A stretch of DNA of 64,000 nt, taken from assembly GCF_040869045.1 (NCBI RefSeq), contig NC_090322.1:196043477-196107476 (forward strand). The letters are read 5' to 3'. Position 1 is the stretch's first letter, and each line of letters begins with the position of its first letter. The stretch is from Eurosta solidaginis. Taxonomy: Eukaryota; Arthropoda; Insecta; Diptera; Tephritidae. The notes below the pieces were generated by a model. It did not search any database. It saw nothing but the letters and a program-made list of their open reading frames with translations, and was not told where the DNA came from. Of this stretch, positions 34,906 to 46,830 are shown in pieces. Both the position numbers and the translations under genes were made by a program.

Positions 34906-37900
34906 GTAATGAACCAATCGCATCATGCCTCCGTTGGCTCCCTTATAGTGCACCATCTATGCAAAGAAGCTGGCCTCATTAATGTTTGTCATCCCAGCCA
35001 CAAACTTCTTCACTTAGACAATTGTCTAGCTTACTTGGCACTGAATTAAGGAACATCAGGTCTGCTATGCAATAGCTCTCCGAGTGGGTATAGGGTTTAA
35101 GGAGCGGATACTCTGTTTGCTACAGCCGGCTAGTCTACGGCGTATATGGGGGGGATCTTGCTCCTACACTGACTTTTACCTCGGTTTCTCATAAAAAAAA
35201 TCAAACAGAGATTTACTAAAAAAAAGTTACATTTTGAGGCCGTCGAAGGGTTAGGCTCATCCAAATAAAACAATACCCAAAAGAACGTATCAAATTTACT
35301 ACGGAAATGAATAAGTAAAGCGTTAACTAATACACACAACTACCTGCCACGCGTTGCATCGTTTGGGGTTCATCCGGCAGAGGTGGAAGGCTAAGCTGTC
35401 GTTGCCCTCCCGTCTTCACCCACCCAACCTGCTAAAAGAATGGTAAAAGTTGTTCTTTTAGCCCTACCACAATATCCAATAAAAGTTAAACTTTAATTTT
35501 TCTCCTTTTACAAATCCTTAAATTTTAATCAAAGCTTCTTCAATCATACATTTCGTTGTTTCTATATCTACTACTACGATAGACTTGTATTTTTATTTTC
35601 GCATTTATTACTTTGTGCTATATGTATTTATGTACATATATGTTAACCTACCTAAACTGTTCCTTACATCATTTATGTTAGCTTGCATTTCAACAGGTTG
35701 ATCGAAATCGAATCCTCTATCTTGCATTTTTATTTCGAAGTCTCTTAATTCCACAAAAAAGTAAGTTCACAAATTTACAAAATCATATATATAAATTAAT
35801 TCTCTTGAGCAGAAGAAAACGTTTCTCTGGTTTCCATGACTTCTTTACATTCTCCAAAAATTCTTCTCATCTCTTATCACTAGTCAAACATGTTAAGTTG
35901 AGATTTCCTCACTACATACAATTTAAACCAAAAGCCGCTCAGTATATAAATTCTCTTATTACTTTACTACTTCTAAAAAAAAAAAAAAACAAAGTTATTT
36001 CTCAATACTATCTCTCTCCCATTCAACATAATACATATAACCTGAGATCTCTGTACTTACATATTTAACATAGTTTCAAACATATTTATAAATCGCTCTC
36101 AGTTTGCGAGTGAGCGAGAAGCATTGCTTGCACTTAATACGCAGTATGTTAACTCACGATGTTGCGCTCTCATATGGTCACAACACTTAGAATTAATTGA
36201 GTTGGTACATGGAGAACCAACAACGAAAGAAAAGTGAAATTAATGAGCAGCTGAGTATGGGAATTTAGAAAACATATTTATGCAAATGAAATTCTCTTTC
36301 AAATTAAGAGATGGAAAGCAAAAAAAAACAATATTTAGCAGAAAATCGAAATTATGTGAACGCTGTAACATAGCCTTCTTGCAACATAAGCTGATTTGAC
36401 GATGTTACATGGCCCACTTAACGGAGCAGCACAAAACGAAATAAACAAAAGAAATCCACAACCTACTGCAAAATTTATTAATAAAATCTTTGTTACTAAT
36501 ACATTTTTTTTTTTTTGTACTGTCAAATTTCTTTTGGAATTTTGTGACGATGTTAACCCCTCAAGTGGTGCAAATAAAAACATGAATTGGTTGAATTAAC
36601 ATAGATATACAGACCGGTTAATTTTTACGAAGATAACTTATTTTTTCCTTTCATTAAGGTGATCATTTTAATGAAAAGAAAACTATGAGTCCAACATTCA
36701 TCGCACACAAAAGAAAAATTTAAAAATTAAATAATTTTATAACGATTTAACAAAGAAACCAGCTAATTGGATTAGCTAATTTCATCGCTCTTTTTCAATT
36801 AATGAATGATCCAATTCAAACAAAGGAATTAATAATAACCTTTTTTTTTTGGTTAATCAATAATTAACAGGTCTGTTATATGTACAAGTGTCAAAAGATG
36901 AGGCACTTACCGATTCATCCTCCTTCCGCTGACCAGTTGATGGAGTGTTGACGTTTGTGGCTATTAAAGTTTTGGGAAGAAAACACAATCACTTTTTTTA
37001 TTTAGCACCTTTTTCCTAACCATACTCATTTTCTCCAGTGGTATATTTTCTGGGGCTTTTTGATTCGCTCACTCACCCACATTCAACTTTTTACAATAAA
37101 ATATTTTTTTTTTTTGTATGTTAGAGAGCCTAAGAACCGACATAAATTTTAATTTTTCTTTTACTTTTTTTTTGTTTTTTTAAAAAGCCGCTATGCCTCC
37201 TGAACCTGGAAATTCCTGGCGAGATCTTGGACTCCAACTTCCCATTTTGCCTCATTTAATTGATGATTGCTTCCTCTCGTAAAATTTTTCTTGTTGTAGA
37301 ATTTTCATGTCTTATACAAGCAAGTGAAATGTTTCGGTTATAATTTTTTTTTTTTTGTACTAAGTTCGCAAATTTTTTTTTGTTTGTTTTTTTTTTTTCG
37401 CAATTCAAAACTAACCATTGATCATGGCTACTTATTTACACCTCTCGCAAGGCTTGAATTCACAGATACAAATGTTTTTTTCACTTGTGTTGAGTTTTTT
37501 TTTTTTTTTGATTATTATTTTTATCAAATTTCTACAATCCCTTTTTTTTCTTATAACGTTTCGCTTATAAAAGGGGCTGTCTTTTTAAATATCAAGTTTT
37601 GTATTAAAATTTACACCTTATAGGGTTTTCTTCTTCAAGCACTTTTTTTCTGTCTTAGTTCATTTTTTTTTTTTTTTTTTATAACTTTTGGTTCTTATAA
37701 CTTTTGTTTCTCGAAATAAAATACTTTACTTTTTTGTGTTGCTATTATTTGTTTTTGTTTGTATTCGAACGCAGAGATAATTAGTTTATCTTCAATTATA
37801 TTCCTCTTAATTTTTTTTTCTTTTTACCTGTATTTTCGAAATTACAAATAATTCGGTCTTTCTTTCACAATTATACTTTTTTTTGTTTTTGTATAAATTT

Positions 37901-38959
37901 TCGGTTCCTTGTTCACGTGATGATGTTTTTCGAAACTGAAAATTTTTCATTCCTACTTATTTTTGTGTTTTTTTTTCCAAACTTCCAACTAATACAAGTT
38001 TTTTCAAGAAATTTACTTTTGTTGTTTGTATAACTTTTCGGTTCACTTTTATACATAAACCTTCCCCTTTTTTTGTTAAATTTTATACAAAAATATCGTT
38101 TTCGTCAGTTTTCAAAGTTTCAATTCTACTTTAAAAATAAATTTTTTCTTAGTTTGACGCGGTGCACGGCCGGGATAAACTTTTGTTTGATTAGTAAAAA
38201 TAATTTTATTTTTTTTTTTCCAAAAAGAGTTTTTTTTTTCTTTCTTTTATACAGTTGTTCACGAATTCATAAAATTTTAGTTTCTTTCTTCACTTTTGAT
38301 AAATTTTTACATAAAACAATTTTTTTTTTTTCAAGGTTCACTGTCAAATCTTAATTTTTATTAACTTTAAAAATTTGTTTTATTGGTTTTGCGCAGAAGG
38401 GATTTCAACGTATCCCTTGATTTTATTATATTTCATTTTTTTCCCGGACAACCGAACGTCATTAAACTCCTTCAGTAACTGACTTGTCCAACTTTTTGCT
38501 ATCCGTTTCCAAGCTTGGTAACCGCCGCAATTAAGTCACTTGCTCTCCAAAAAAAATTGTTTGCGAACTATTTTCTATTAAAAAAAATGTTTACGAGCTA
38601 TTTTTCCCCGTTAATCGGCTGTTTTCGAACTATTTTCCTTTGTGTAGTTTTTGTATTTTCAGCCTCTTCAAACCTATAGAATTTATATTTTTCTCCTATA
38701 TTTCCCGCGGTTATTTTTTTTCTTTTTTTAATAAGCAATCTCTCACACAATTTCTGCAACTTTTTCTACAATACTCCCACAGTGTAAGCCCTGCTGTTAC
38801 GATACCTGTTACCATCTGTTCCCACTTCTGTTATTAGAAATTATGTTTGAACTCATTAATGTAACATTAACTTGAACTTCGAAACTGCTCATATGCTGTT
38901 AAACCATCTATTTGGGCTTGCCCTGTAATATACGAGAAGCATTTCCTATGGCTACCGGA
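34906..38959. other. 4-kb T-rich segment splitting the LINE endonuclease
   Basis: LINE homology stops at about 34905 and resumes at about 38960 at nearly the same endonuclease position. The intervening DNA has no recognised protein. Its plus strand is strongly T-rich from about 36500, with many T8-T17 runs. A GC-richer patch lies at 35340-35440. A short stretch at 36911-36959 on the minus strand is bounded by AG and GTAAGTG and could be a small exon. It could be an unrecognised LTR or DNA element, or host sequence; I did not find matching termini. Confidence 0.4.
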
Positions 38960-41785
38960 AATAGAACGTTTATGTCTGGCGGATATCCGTCGAACCTCAC
39001 ATCCCGTCAGGCGATGCAAACCTAGAAATCATCAACATTTACATCCCTCCTGCCACCTGTTGCCCCAGTGGATACCGCCCTAATATCAGCGCCTTACACA
39101 CTGGCAAAAATCGCATTATCTTAGGCGATTTCAATGCCCATCACGATCTATGGCATTCAAACTTGCGGGCGGATAGTAGGAGTGAGATGTTGGCGGATCA
39201 AATAGAAGAAACGACGTTCTGCACAATAAACGGAGATGCCCCCAAACGTATGGTAGGAAGCTGTCACAGTTCGCCGGATATATCAATCTTGAGCGCAGGA
39301 CTCATAAACTGCGTCAACTGGGAGCCAATGGTACATTGGCATTCGACCACCTGCCTATACTTATTTCGTTAGAGCATACCGCCGACTTCATCGTCACAGA
39401 AAAACGCACTTTCATAAACTTTAAAAAAGGAAAGTGGGACGAATACAAATCCTTTACAGACAACCGCTTTGCTGCCCTCCCTATCCAACTGATGCTCGCC
39501 AAGAGAAGCGTGCTTTTCGCAAGGTCATGGAATCCTCCTCGGCTCGCTTCATTTCCGCCGGTAGAATTCCCGAAATTGGGCCTCACTTTCCAGCCTCACT
39601 TTCTAGCGAGAGAACGTGACCTTATAAGACAGCTCGATCCCGGCGACCCCCCAAATAAGGGATATAAACCAACGCATCAGATTGCTTGTGGGTGAACACA
39701 AGCGGACGAAATGGGAGCAGCACCCTAAGTGGTTGTAACCTCTTCTGCCGGTGTAGGTAAATTTTGGTTCACCGTAAAATCCCTATCGAATCCGTCTAGG
39801 CACAACGACAAAGTTTCCATCGCCTTTGGCGATAAAGTGCTGTCAGATGCGAAAAAATGCGCGAGCGCTTTCTGCCGACAATATATAATGCATTCTACGG
39901 TTGACAAAGATATACGGAGGGGCCAATAGACACGCACATAAATATAAATTCAGCGCGTCTCCAATTACCATCACCGCCAAAGAGGTTGAGGACGCCATCG
40001 GTCATGCTAAACCATCCAAAGCAGTGGGGCCCAGACGGCATAGCCATGCCGATGCTTAAAAGCCTAGGGAGGGTTTCAAAAATTGAGCACATGTCTTCAA
40101 CCCCGTCTCTTTTCACCTTTGTCCTTCCCAAAAAATGGAAAAATGGCCAAGGCGGCCCCGCTACTAAAGCCTGGGAAACAGCTAACATAGGAGAGTCATA
40201 TCGCCCGATATCTCTCCTATCGCCAGTAGCCCAGACGCTTGAAGACATTTTCCTCCCCTACTTCAAAGCAAATTTGCAGCTAGCCTATCATCAGCATGGC
40301 TTCAGAAAACTCCATAGCACCACCACCGCGCTAAATGTCATTAGCACCCAGATAAATTGCGGTTTAAATCAAAACCCCCACCATAGAACAGTACTCGGTG
40401 CGCTAGACCTATCAAAAGCTCTTAATACGGTCAACCATGGCACGTTACTGCAAGACCTGGAAGGGTCTACCCTTCCCCCATGTCTTAAAAGTTGGACCGC
40501 AAATTATCTGGGTGGTCGGCTACCTTCGCCACCAGAAGGAGTTACTATCGTTTCCTACGCCGATGACTGCACAATAATGGCCACAGGCTTTGCAAAAGAA
40601 TAAACGGCTACCTCCCTGATCTCTCCAGATTTTTTCGCCTCGCGAAACCTGGCATTATCACCAACTAAATCCTCCATGACCTTATTTACAACATGGACGT
40701 CCCAAATGTCGACCATTTTGAAAATCCACGTCGATGGCACTACGCTACCGACTGTCCTACACCCCAAAATCTTGGGTGGTGACGTTTGATTAGGATCTAC
40801 ATTTTGGTGAGCATGCAGCCGCAATTATACCTAAAATCAAGAGTCGTAATAAAATCCTCAAAAAAAAAAGAAACGCTTACCACATACAAAGCAATTGGCC
40901 AGCCGATTGTGTGCTACGCGTCCCCTATATGGTCGCCAAGCCTAAAAACTACTCACTACAGGCCTGCCAAATATTGCTCTCAGAACCGCCACGGGCTGTC
41001 TTCTTATGTCCCCAGAACACCATATACACAATGAGGCGAGAATACTCCCCATCAGGGAGAGAACAGTTCCTGTTGAATACCCAGAAACCTGGGTATCCCA
41101 ACAGACATCTGATTGATGAGCCAACACCGTCCGTAAGCATTATGAGGAAATATGGCCCCTGAGAACTCAGCTGTATGTAGCAAAAAAACACAAGCAGGTC
41201 CTCGGTGAACTCCACAAATAGGCGTAGGATCTTTATGCCAGGAATTGCCCGGTGAATCCTGGGCCCGTATAACGTGTTACGATCCGTGATCGAAACTCAT
41301 TTTTTAAATCCCAATAGCTCCGAAATGGTGGATCGGATTAATGGTATATTTGAACTAGTGACAAATCGTACTCGTTAGATCCATAATTTATTATAATTTT
41401 TAATAAATTTTGACAGTTGCATAGTTATCACTTCAGTGAAAATGGTTTTCAGTCACTGATCGTAACACGTAATACGGGCCAAGTACTCAAAGAACAGTAC
41501 CCAAAACTTGCGGAAGAGGAACGCATACTCCCAGGTTAAACTCTTACCTATCCAGAATCAACCCCGACATACAAAATGTATGCCCCGCTTGCAATGTGTC
41601 CCCACATGACACCAACCATCTCTTTAATTGTAATGCGGAACCAATGCCTCAAACACCCCTCTCATTATGGTCCACTCCTGTTGAAACAGCAAGTTTCCTT
41701 GGACTCCCGTTAGAGGATATTGATGAAAATTAGTGATCGGACGCACTATTGGATGGGGCGAAGCACTACTACAACAACAACAACA
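38960..41785 (+). pseudogene. Jockey-like LINE, 3' part: endonuclease, RT, tail
   Basis: In order: INIYIPP; GDFNAHHDLWHS at about 39124 with catalytic D, N and H; SSPDIS at about 39275; FDHLPIL at about 39347 in place of the usual SDHxP; SKAVGPDGIAMPM; SYRPISLLSPVAQTLEDI; HQHGFRK; and LDLSKALNTVNHG, where motif A lacks its second aspartate. YADD is at 40556-40567. About 50 codons before YADD, including the usual QG segment, are deleted. The thumb and C-terminal zinc-type segment decay through several frames. The 3' end is a CTACTACAACAACAAC tail at 41767-41787. It is related to the fragment at 30515-30800. Confidence 0.8.
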
Positions 41786-42038
41786 ACGGGACCTACTTAT
41801 TTTATGCCGACTCCGAACGCCGTCTGCAATGCAGTTGAGTTTTCACTGAGGGCTTTCCATGGCAGAAATACACTCGGAGTGCTTGCCAAACACTGCCGAG
41901 TGGCGACCCGCTTAGAAAAAAAATTCTTCTAATTGAAAAATCTTATTTCTAAAATTTTGATGTTGCTTTGCCCGGGGCGTGAACCCAGTATCTTCGGTGT
42001 GGTATGCGGAGCACGCTACCATCACACCACGTTGGCCG
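41786..42038 (-). mobile_element. SINE copy lacking its 3' tail
   Basis: The minus-strand head is at 42038 (GGCGGCCAACGTGGTGTGAT), with the B box and most of the body. It ends at GGGACCTAC, directly against the CAA-rich LINE tail, so about 100 bases of its 3' part are missing. Confidence 0.85.
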
Positions 42039-42192
42039 CCAATCCGAAAATTTACTCAAGCTATAACGAGCCGAGTGGATAAAAATTTTTGTTTGTTTAA
42101 GTTAAATTTTGAAGTATTTTTATTTTGTCAATTTTCTCAAATCTAGAGAAAAAAAGCTTTTGTTAATTTTTTATTGCTACGACCCAATAATG

Positions 42193-42200
42193 TATAAATA
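42193..42200 (+). promoter_or_regulatory. TATA box of the protease-homologue gene
   Basis: TATAAATA lies 64 bases upstream of the first codon of the frame at 42264. Transcription would be expected to start about 30 bases downstream, near 42220-42230, leaving a leader of about 40 bases. Confidence 0.7.
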
Positions 42201-42263
42201 GCGCCCACAAAACTAATCTTGCTTTACTTAACACTTAACAATCCAAAACAGTAAAAAATTACA

Positions 42264-43073
42264 ATGAATCTATACAGTTATTTCGCTCTTTTTTCGGTGC
42301 TTATTTGCTTCCTGAAATGTGCGCAATCGGTGCATAGAAAGGGCACACCTACGACGATAGAATATAGCCCATATCTGGTAACAATTTATGAAGAGGACGG
42401 AGAAACTATGGTTTATTGGGGCGTTGGCTCATTGATTACTCTGGATATGGTGGTTTCATCTCCGAAAATGTTTAGAGCCTATCAAAGGACCAAAATGTTC
42501 GTTGTAGCTGGGGCAAGCGAATTATTTGCAAATGAATACGTTCGCAGAGTGAAAAACGTATATTTGCCATTGGTTAAGTATTTGTTTACAACTGTGCTTC
42601 AAGTGGATTCACCCTTTACCCGGGGTCCTACAATAAACACATTACAACAATGTAATACTAACTTAAATACGGTGAATGAAATGCAAGTTAGTGGATGGGG
42701 TGATGGAGCAATTCTCTGTTCATCATTTTATTACCCTAGAAGAGAGAAAAAACAGGCACTCCGAACTAGTACCGTGTCTATAATACACAGTGAGGAATGT
42801 TTGCAGATAATGGGCAGAAGAATGGAAAGTCACCCCGAAAAATCAATAATTTGTGGTCGTCCCGCTGATGCGCATTATGGAGGCACTGGAGCACCGGTAG
42901 TTGTGAATGGACAACTTTGTGCGATGGCATCAGTTAGATGTGGTCATCATTTGCCACATATATATGTAGATTTATCTGATTCAGACATACGACATTTTAT
43001 ATCTGCTGTGGTTGTGCGATCGTGTCGTACTGATATAATTCTCGGCCCATTGGTAAACACTATATATTGCTAG
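42264..43073 (+). CDS. Secreted non-catalytic trypsin-like serine protease homologue
   Basis: A single uninterrupted 269-codon frame. Residues 1-22 form a signal peptide (hydrophobic LFSVLICFLKC, likely cut after AQS). The trypsin fold is recognisable from VSGWG at residues 142-146, CGRP at 197-200 and VNGQLCAMAS at 214-223. All catalytic landmarks look lost. The TAAHC histidine region reads VVSSPKMF (63-70). The GDSGGP serine region reads GGTGAP (206-211), so Thr replaces Ser. Asp115 in LQVDSPF may be the old aspartate. A protein of this kind is secreted and would bind rather than cut. It has a TATA box upstream and AATAAA signals downstream, and no intron is evident. The open frame amid ruined elements implies selection or recent origin. 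Mature N-terminal processing is unclear because the usual IVGG start is absent. Confidence 0.85.
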   Translation: MNLYSYFALFSVLICFLKCAQSVHRKGTPTTIEYSPYLVTIYEEDGETMVYWGVGSLITLDMVVSSPKMFRAYQRTKMFVVAGASELFANEYVRRVKNVYLPLVKYLFTTVLQVDSPFTRGPTINTLQQCNTNLNTVNEMQVSGWGDGAILCSSFYYPRREKKQALRTSTVSIIHSEECLQIMGRRMESHPEKSIICGRPADAHYGGTGAPVVVNGQLCAMASVRCGHHLPHIYVDLSDSDIRHFISAVVVRSCRTDIILGPLVNTIYC

Positions 43074-43154
43074 CATTGACGAGGTTAACTCGCAAATGTC
43101 AGTGTGTTGTTGTGTATTGTTGTTATGTATAGTTTTATTTTATTTTTTTTTTTC

Positions 43155-43217
43155 AATAAAGGAATGCAGCACTTTGTATCATCTGTAAATAAATATTACT
43201 GATTGTGATTTAATAAA
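43155..43217 (+). terminator. Polyadenylation signals after the protease homologue
   Basis: AATAAA occurs at 43155-43160 and again at 43212-43217, about 80 and 140 bases after the stop codon. The first is followed by a GT-rich stretch. Confidence 0.6.
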
Positions 43218-43309
43218 ACTTTGTTTATATACAATGAAAGTGTGTAGCATGTAAATGCCTTAGGTGGTGATACCAAACTTTATTCCTAACCAGGGATCAG
43301 AAAAACCCG

Positions 43310-43830
43310 CGGCACTGCATATCCACCCTATGCATAAACATAGAGAAAGCCTTGGAATATAAGAAGTACGCTTTAGGAGTCTTCTTAGACATTGCCGGGG
43401 CTTTAAGCAATGTCTTTAAATGAGCGATCATAGATGGTCTTAACAATATTGAAGTACATCCAGCTAAACCAGATGGATCGTCTGCATGTTAAATTGCAGA
43501 AAGATTACTTCACAATGGGTGTTGTATGCGGCTTCGGAATCAGTGGACGGTGGTCATCAACCAACTGTTTAGGTAGTTCGGCGAGGAACGCTTCAAACTT
43601 ACGGCATACGTAGATGACATGGCGATTGGTCACAATTGGGAAGTGCCTTCCAAATCGGGTTGACCTCCATCGCGGAGAAGACGGGTATAGTCCTGTCCCA
43701 AATCGGACCATGCCTAAGCTAGGAGGGGTGACCTTGCAGGCGAAACCTTGCGAAAATATACATGAATCATTCCAGACAGTAAGTTGTCGTGGCAGCTGAA
43801 CGAAGAGGAGAGAGTTAAGAAGGCCTCGAC
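43310..43830 (+). pseudogene. R1-like LINE reverse-transcriptase fragment
   Basis: Across several stops the plus strand encodes YALGVFLDIAGALSNVF (RT motif A of the FLDIEGAF type), an AIIDGLNN segment, then AYVDDMAI, in which the usual YADD has Val in place of Ala. The DIxGAF/YADDxAI wording fits R1- or I-type LINEs. It has many stops and a deletion between the motifs. The minus-strand frame over this area is a shadow. Confidence 0.65.
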
Positions 43831-44964
43831 GGCACTTTATGAATGTAAAAGAATCTAGCACCAGGCCTCAGATTAGAAATCAAACGTCTTTAAAGTGCAA
43901 TAAAATTATTCAAGATTATGGGTTTCGGAAAGCACCTACAGGAATAATTTTACACAATACGCTTGCTTTAAAACCAGAATATAGAAATGCATTTATTTAA
44001 TCGCAAATCGTTGTAGTCGTACATAAAGTTATCACTTTTAAGATGTATTTCAGCCATATTTCTATTTAAAATATTTCTTGTGCCAAAATACATAGTTTTC
44101 AAGTATCTTGCGTGGCTTAAACCACGCTGGAATTCCTTAAACTCATTGAGCTGCCTTGAGCTGGATGCGAAATTTTTTGCTTAGAATTTATTTTGTAAAA
44201 AATTTTGAAAGTGTTACTTTTTGTTTGGCACGTTGATGATATATTCCTTCACAAACTCTCGATAACTCTCGGTATGCTTAAACATATGCAGATTAAGTGA
44301 TTGGCAAGTACACTTAATATAAAACATATTAGTTTCATTCTTTTACTTAGCTTTCAATTCATTTCACTCGACGGCCATCGTAATGGCTCCATCAGTGGAA
44401 CGCCCTGTTAAATTCCTTAAAGGCACACGTAAATTTGAAATAAATCATTTTAGCTCGACTAGTGACTAAATTCTATCACGAAAAGTGTTTGATAACCGAT
44501 CGATATACCTAGCCACTAAAACAAAAACTTTTTTCTGATAAGTTCGTTGTTTTATCAACAATTAACGAAAATGTGCTTGCCATAAATGTGCTCGCCCAAA
44601 TTACTTCCCAGGTGAAATATCATTCTTCTGTTACATTATATTGACTTAGGAATTTTTGCGGTAAAAATTCATTCAAGTAAATTGAAACTTATATGTGGGT
44701 TAATGAATGTGTGACAAAAATTTTTGGGCAGAATTGTGAAACTTTACCTCGGTGAAAAAGAAAGAAAAGTGTCAATGTCGTGGCTAATGCCTAAAAAGGA
44801 CCAAAACTGAAAAAGGGGCCAGCGTACCAAATGGGGTTGAAAGGGACCATCCGTATCCGTGCTGGTAGCATGAAGAGCCATCATTCCAGCTAAAGTGAAA
44901 CAGTAAGATGCTGTCTGTCTACTTAGAAACTGATTTTACTTCGCAAACTTATACAATTGCTTTA
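43831..44964. other. Non-coding, no recognised element
   Basis: AT-rich sequence downstream of the LINE scrap. I see no coding signal. Confidence 0.3.
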
Positions 44965-45210
44965 TGAACCAAAATGAAAATTTGAAATCATGTGAACAAA
45001 CAGATTCCGCTCTACCAAAATAACAAATTCTATGTAATTAATGATATTCCAGCGAATTGTTATTAGTACAAGTTTGGAAAAATGCTTTTCTATTCTTTTT
45101 CAAAGGAAAATTTCCTTTTAATTTTTTGTTTATGTATTTGCAGAACTGTTTAATGAATAAAGAGAAAAGTAAGCAGACTCCACTTATTAAGTTCTATCTG
45201 TTTTAGAGAT
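44965..45210 (-). repeat. Dispersed repeat, partner of 33515-33770
   Basis: A reverse-orientation relative with shared AAGTAAGCAGACTCCACTTA and GCTCTACCAAAATAACAAAT words. It runs up to the GC-rich patch at 45213. Confidence 0.7.
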
Positions 45211-45295
45211 ATACGCCGCCGCCGCCGATTTTCGTCGGTTTTCGCACGACGCCGCCGAATGTCAAAAATATCAGCGCGGCGGTGGTGTTCTATAT
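45211..45295. repeat. GC-rich GCC/CGG patch
   Basis: A run of CGCCGCCGCCGCCG is followed by TCGTCGG, GACGCCGCCG and GCGCGGCGG. It stands out sharply from its AT-rich surroundings and carries self-complementary halves (CGCCGCC and GGCGG). Confidence 0.7.
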
Positions 45296-45379
45296 TTGCT
45301 ACACATTTAAGACTGTCTTGGCCGGGTATAAAAAAAGAAAATACAATATCCTACCATAAGTTCATTCATACCCAAATTG

Positions 45380-45613
45380 CTCAAGTAGGAATCATATTGA
45401 CAATATGTAGGTCAATATAATTTGCTGACAAAACATTTCTCACTATTGAGTCATGCACCCCTAGTATGTAAATATTAATGTAAGAATGTAAATATGTATA
45501 GGTTAATAACTTTTGTATAAATAGGAAAGAATTTATTCAATAAAAAAGGAATATCATTCCGACGCTAAACTTCAGCGCATCTAATTTATTATTATTCGGA
45601 AATATTACACTAG
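45380..45613 (+). mobile_element. Possible solo LTR
   Basis: A TATAAATAGG at 45516-45525 is followed after about 15 bases by CAATAAAAAAGG and then a CGACGCTAAACTTCAGCGC hairpin-like segment, ending near ATATTACA. This promoter-plus-polyadenylation spacing is typical of retrotransposon LTRs. Neither the start nor target duplications could be fixed, so the call is tentative. Confidence 0.3.
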
Positions 45614-46534
45614 TTTTGCTATCAAAACACGTCAAAAAAATTTGGGAGAGATATCGAAAGACGTGATTCTATACCAATATTAAAGGATACCATCTATAGA
45701 TTAATATTAATAAAAACTTGAAGGTAATAAGCAAAAACATTTGCTAAATTTTAGTTTTTTCTATAAATGTTTTCAACTAACTGTCGTACATGCGCTGTCA
45801 AAAATTGAAACTCATGCAAGCCTTTGGAAACGTATGTAACGTACGCCGTATATACATATGTAAACTGTATTTTATAAATTAAACTATTATAATATTGATG
45901 TTCACCCGTCGGATTAAGATCCTTGGTAACCAAACGTGTCCTTCGATACACCTCTTAACATTTTGGGCGTATTTTAGCAGTCAAGTGCTAAAGCAAAAAT
46001 TTAAAAAAGTTGTAATTGTTTTCATCTGTATTTTTGTATATAACCACTCTGAATAAAAAGCGCCAAAAAACTTCGCCCGGTATTGTGTTTTGAGTAGGCG
46101 TAATATCTGCGCGTAGATAAAGGTGAATCCATACCAGGTGGTGGAAAAGCGAATTTAACCAATTCGCCGTCCAGAAGAGTGTCAAGTGAAAAGAAAATTT
46201 TAATTGATTTCGATTAACTGACATATTGTAGTACAAGGTGTTGTATGGAAAATAATCAAGAAGAAGCAATCAGCTGTTGGGATAACAACACCTGGTACTG
46301 AATACACCTTAGCGAAAATTGAGAAATATCAGCACCTGGCTGACTAATTGCTTGTTCACATTTGGTCAATAATACTCTTTAACTATCTATCTACGGTTAG
46401 CCTTGGTACCAGGGTGTGCGATTCCATGTAACATATCGAAAATTATTTTTTGTAAGCTGTTTTGAATATATGGTCTGGGATTTTCTCCTAAAATTCGCAC
46501 CATATATTAAAATTTATTAAAGCAGTTTTGATTA
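45614..46534. other. Non-coding, no recognised element
   Basis: No supportable frame was found. It could contain decayed LTR-element sequence between the possible LTR and the RNase H scrap, but no motifs are visible. Confidence 0.3.
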
Positions 46535-46830
46535 ACTTAAGATAATGAAAAGTATTAACTCACTAAGTTCCCTATCTTGCTGTTGCTCTTTTTGTAAAAC
46601 TTTAAAATTTAGATCGAAGTTCTTAATGGCATCTACTTCAAAAGCTCGTGACAATGTATCGGCTACTATATTATATTTTCGTTCTATATATTGTATACCG
46701 TTAGTAAATTGTGCTATGAATTCGAGGTGTCTAGTTTGTCTAGGATTTCGGTCTGTTTTTGAATTTAAAGCAAATGTTAATGGTTTGTGGTCTGTGTAAA
46801 CCGTAAACCGTAAACTGTCGCCCTTCTAAA
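46535..46830 (-). pseudogene. Ty3/gypsy-type pol fragment: RNase H end
   Basis: On the minus strand the frame reads FTVYTDHKPLTFAL, then RQTRHLEFIAQF, then NIVADTLSRA. These are the conserved RNase H and connection segment of Ty3/gypsy pol (TDHKPL and ADxLSR). Neither the core reverse transcriptase nor the integrase is present. The fragment is about 90 codons long and ends in a stop. The plus-strand frame here is a shadow. Confidence 0.85.

Noticed and set aside
37324..38354. Phe-rich plus-strand frames
   Set aside because: They come from long T runs in the T-rich insertion and show no protein-like composition.
43505..43861. 118-codon minus-strand frame
   Set aside because: The plus strand here encodes recognisable RT motifs (FLDIAGAL, AYVDDMAI), so the minus frame is a shadow.
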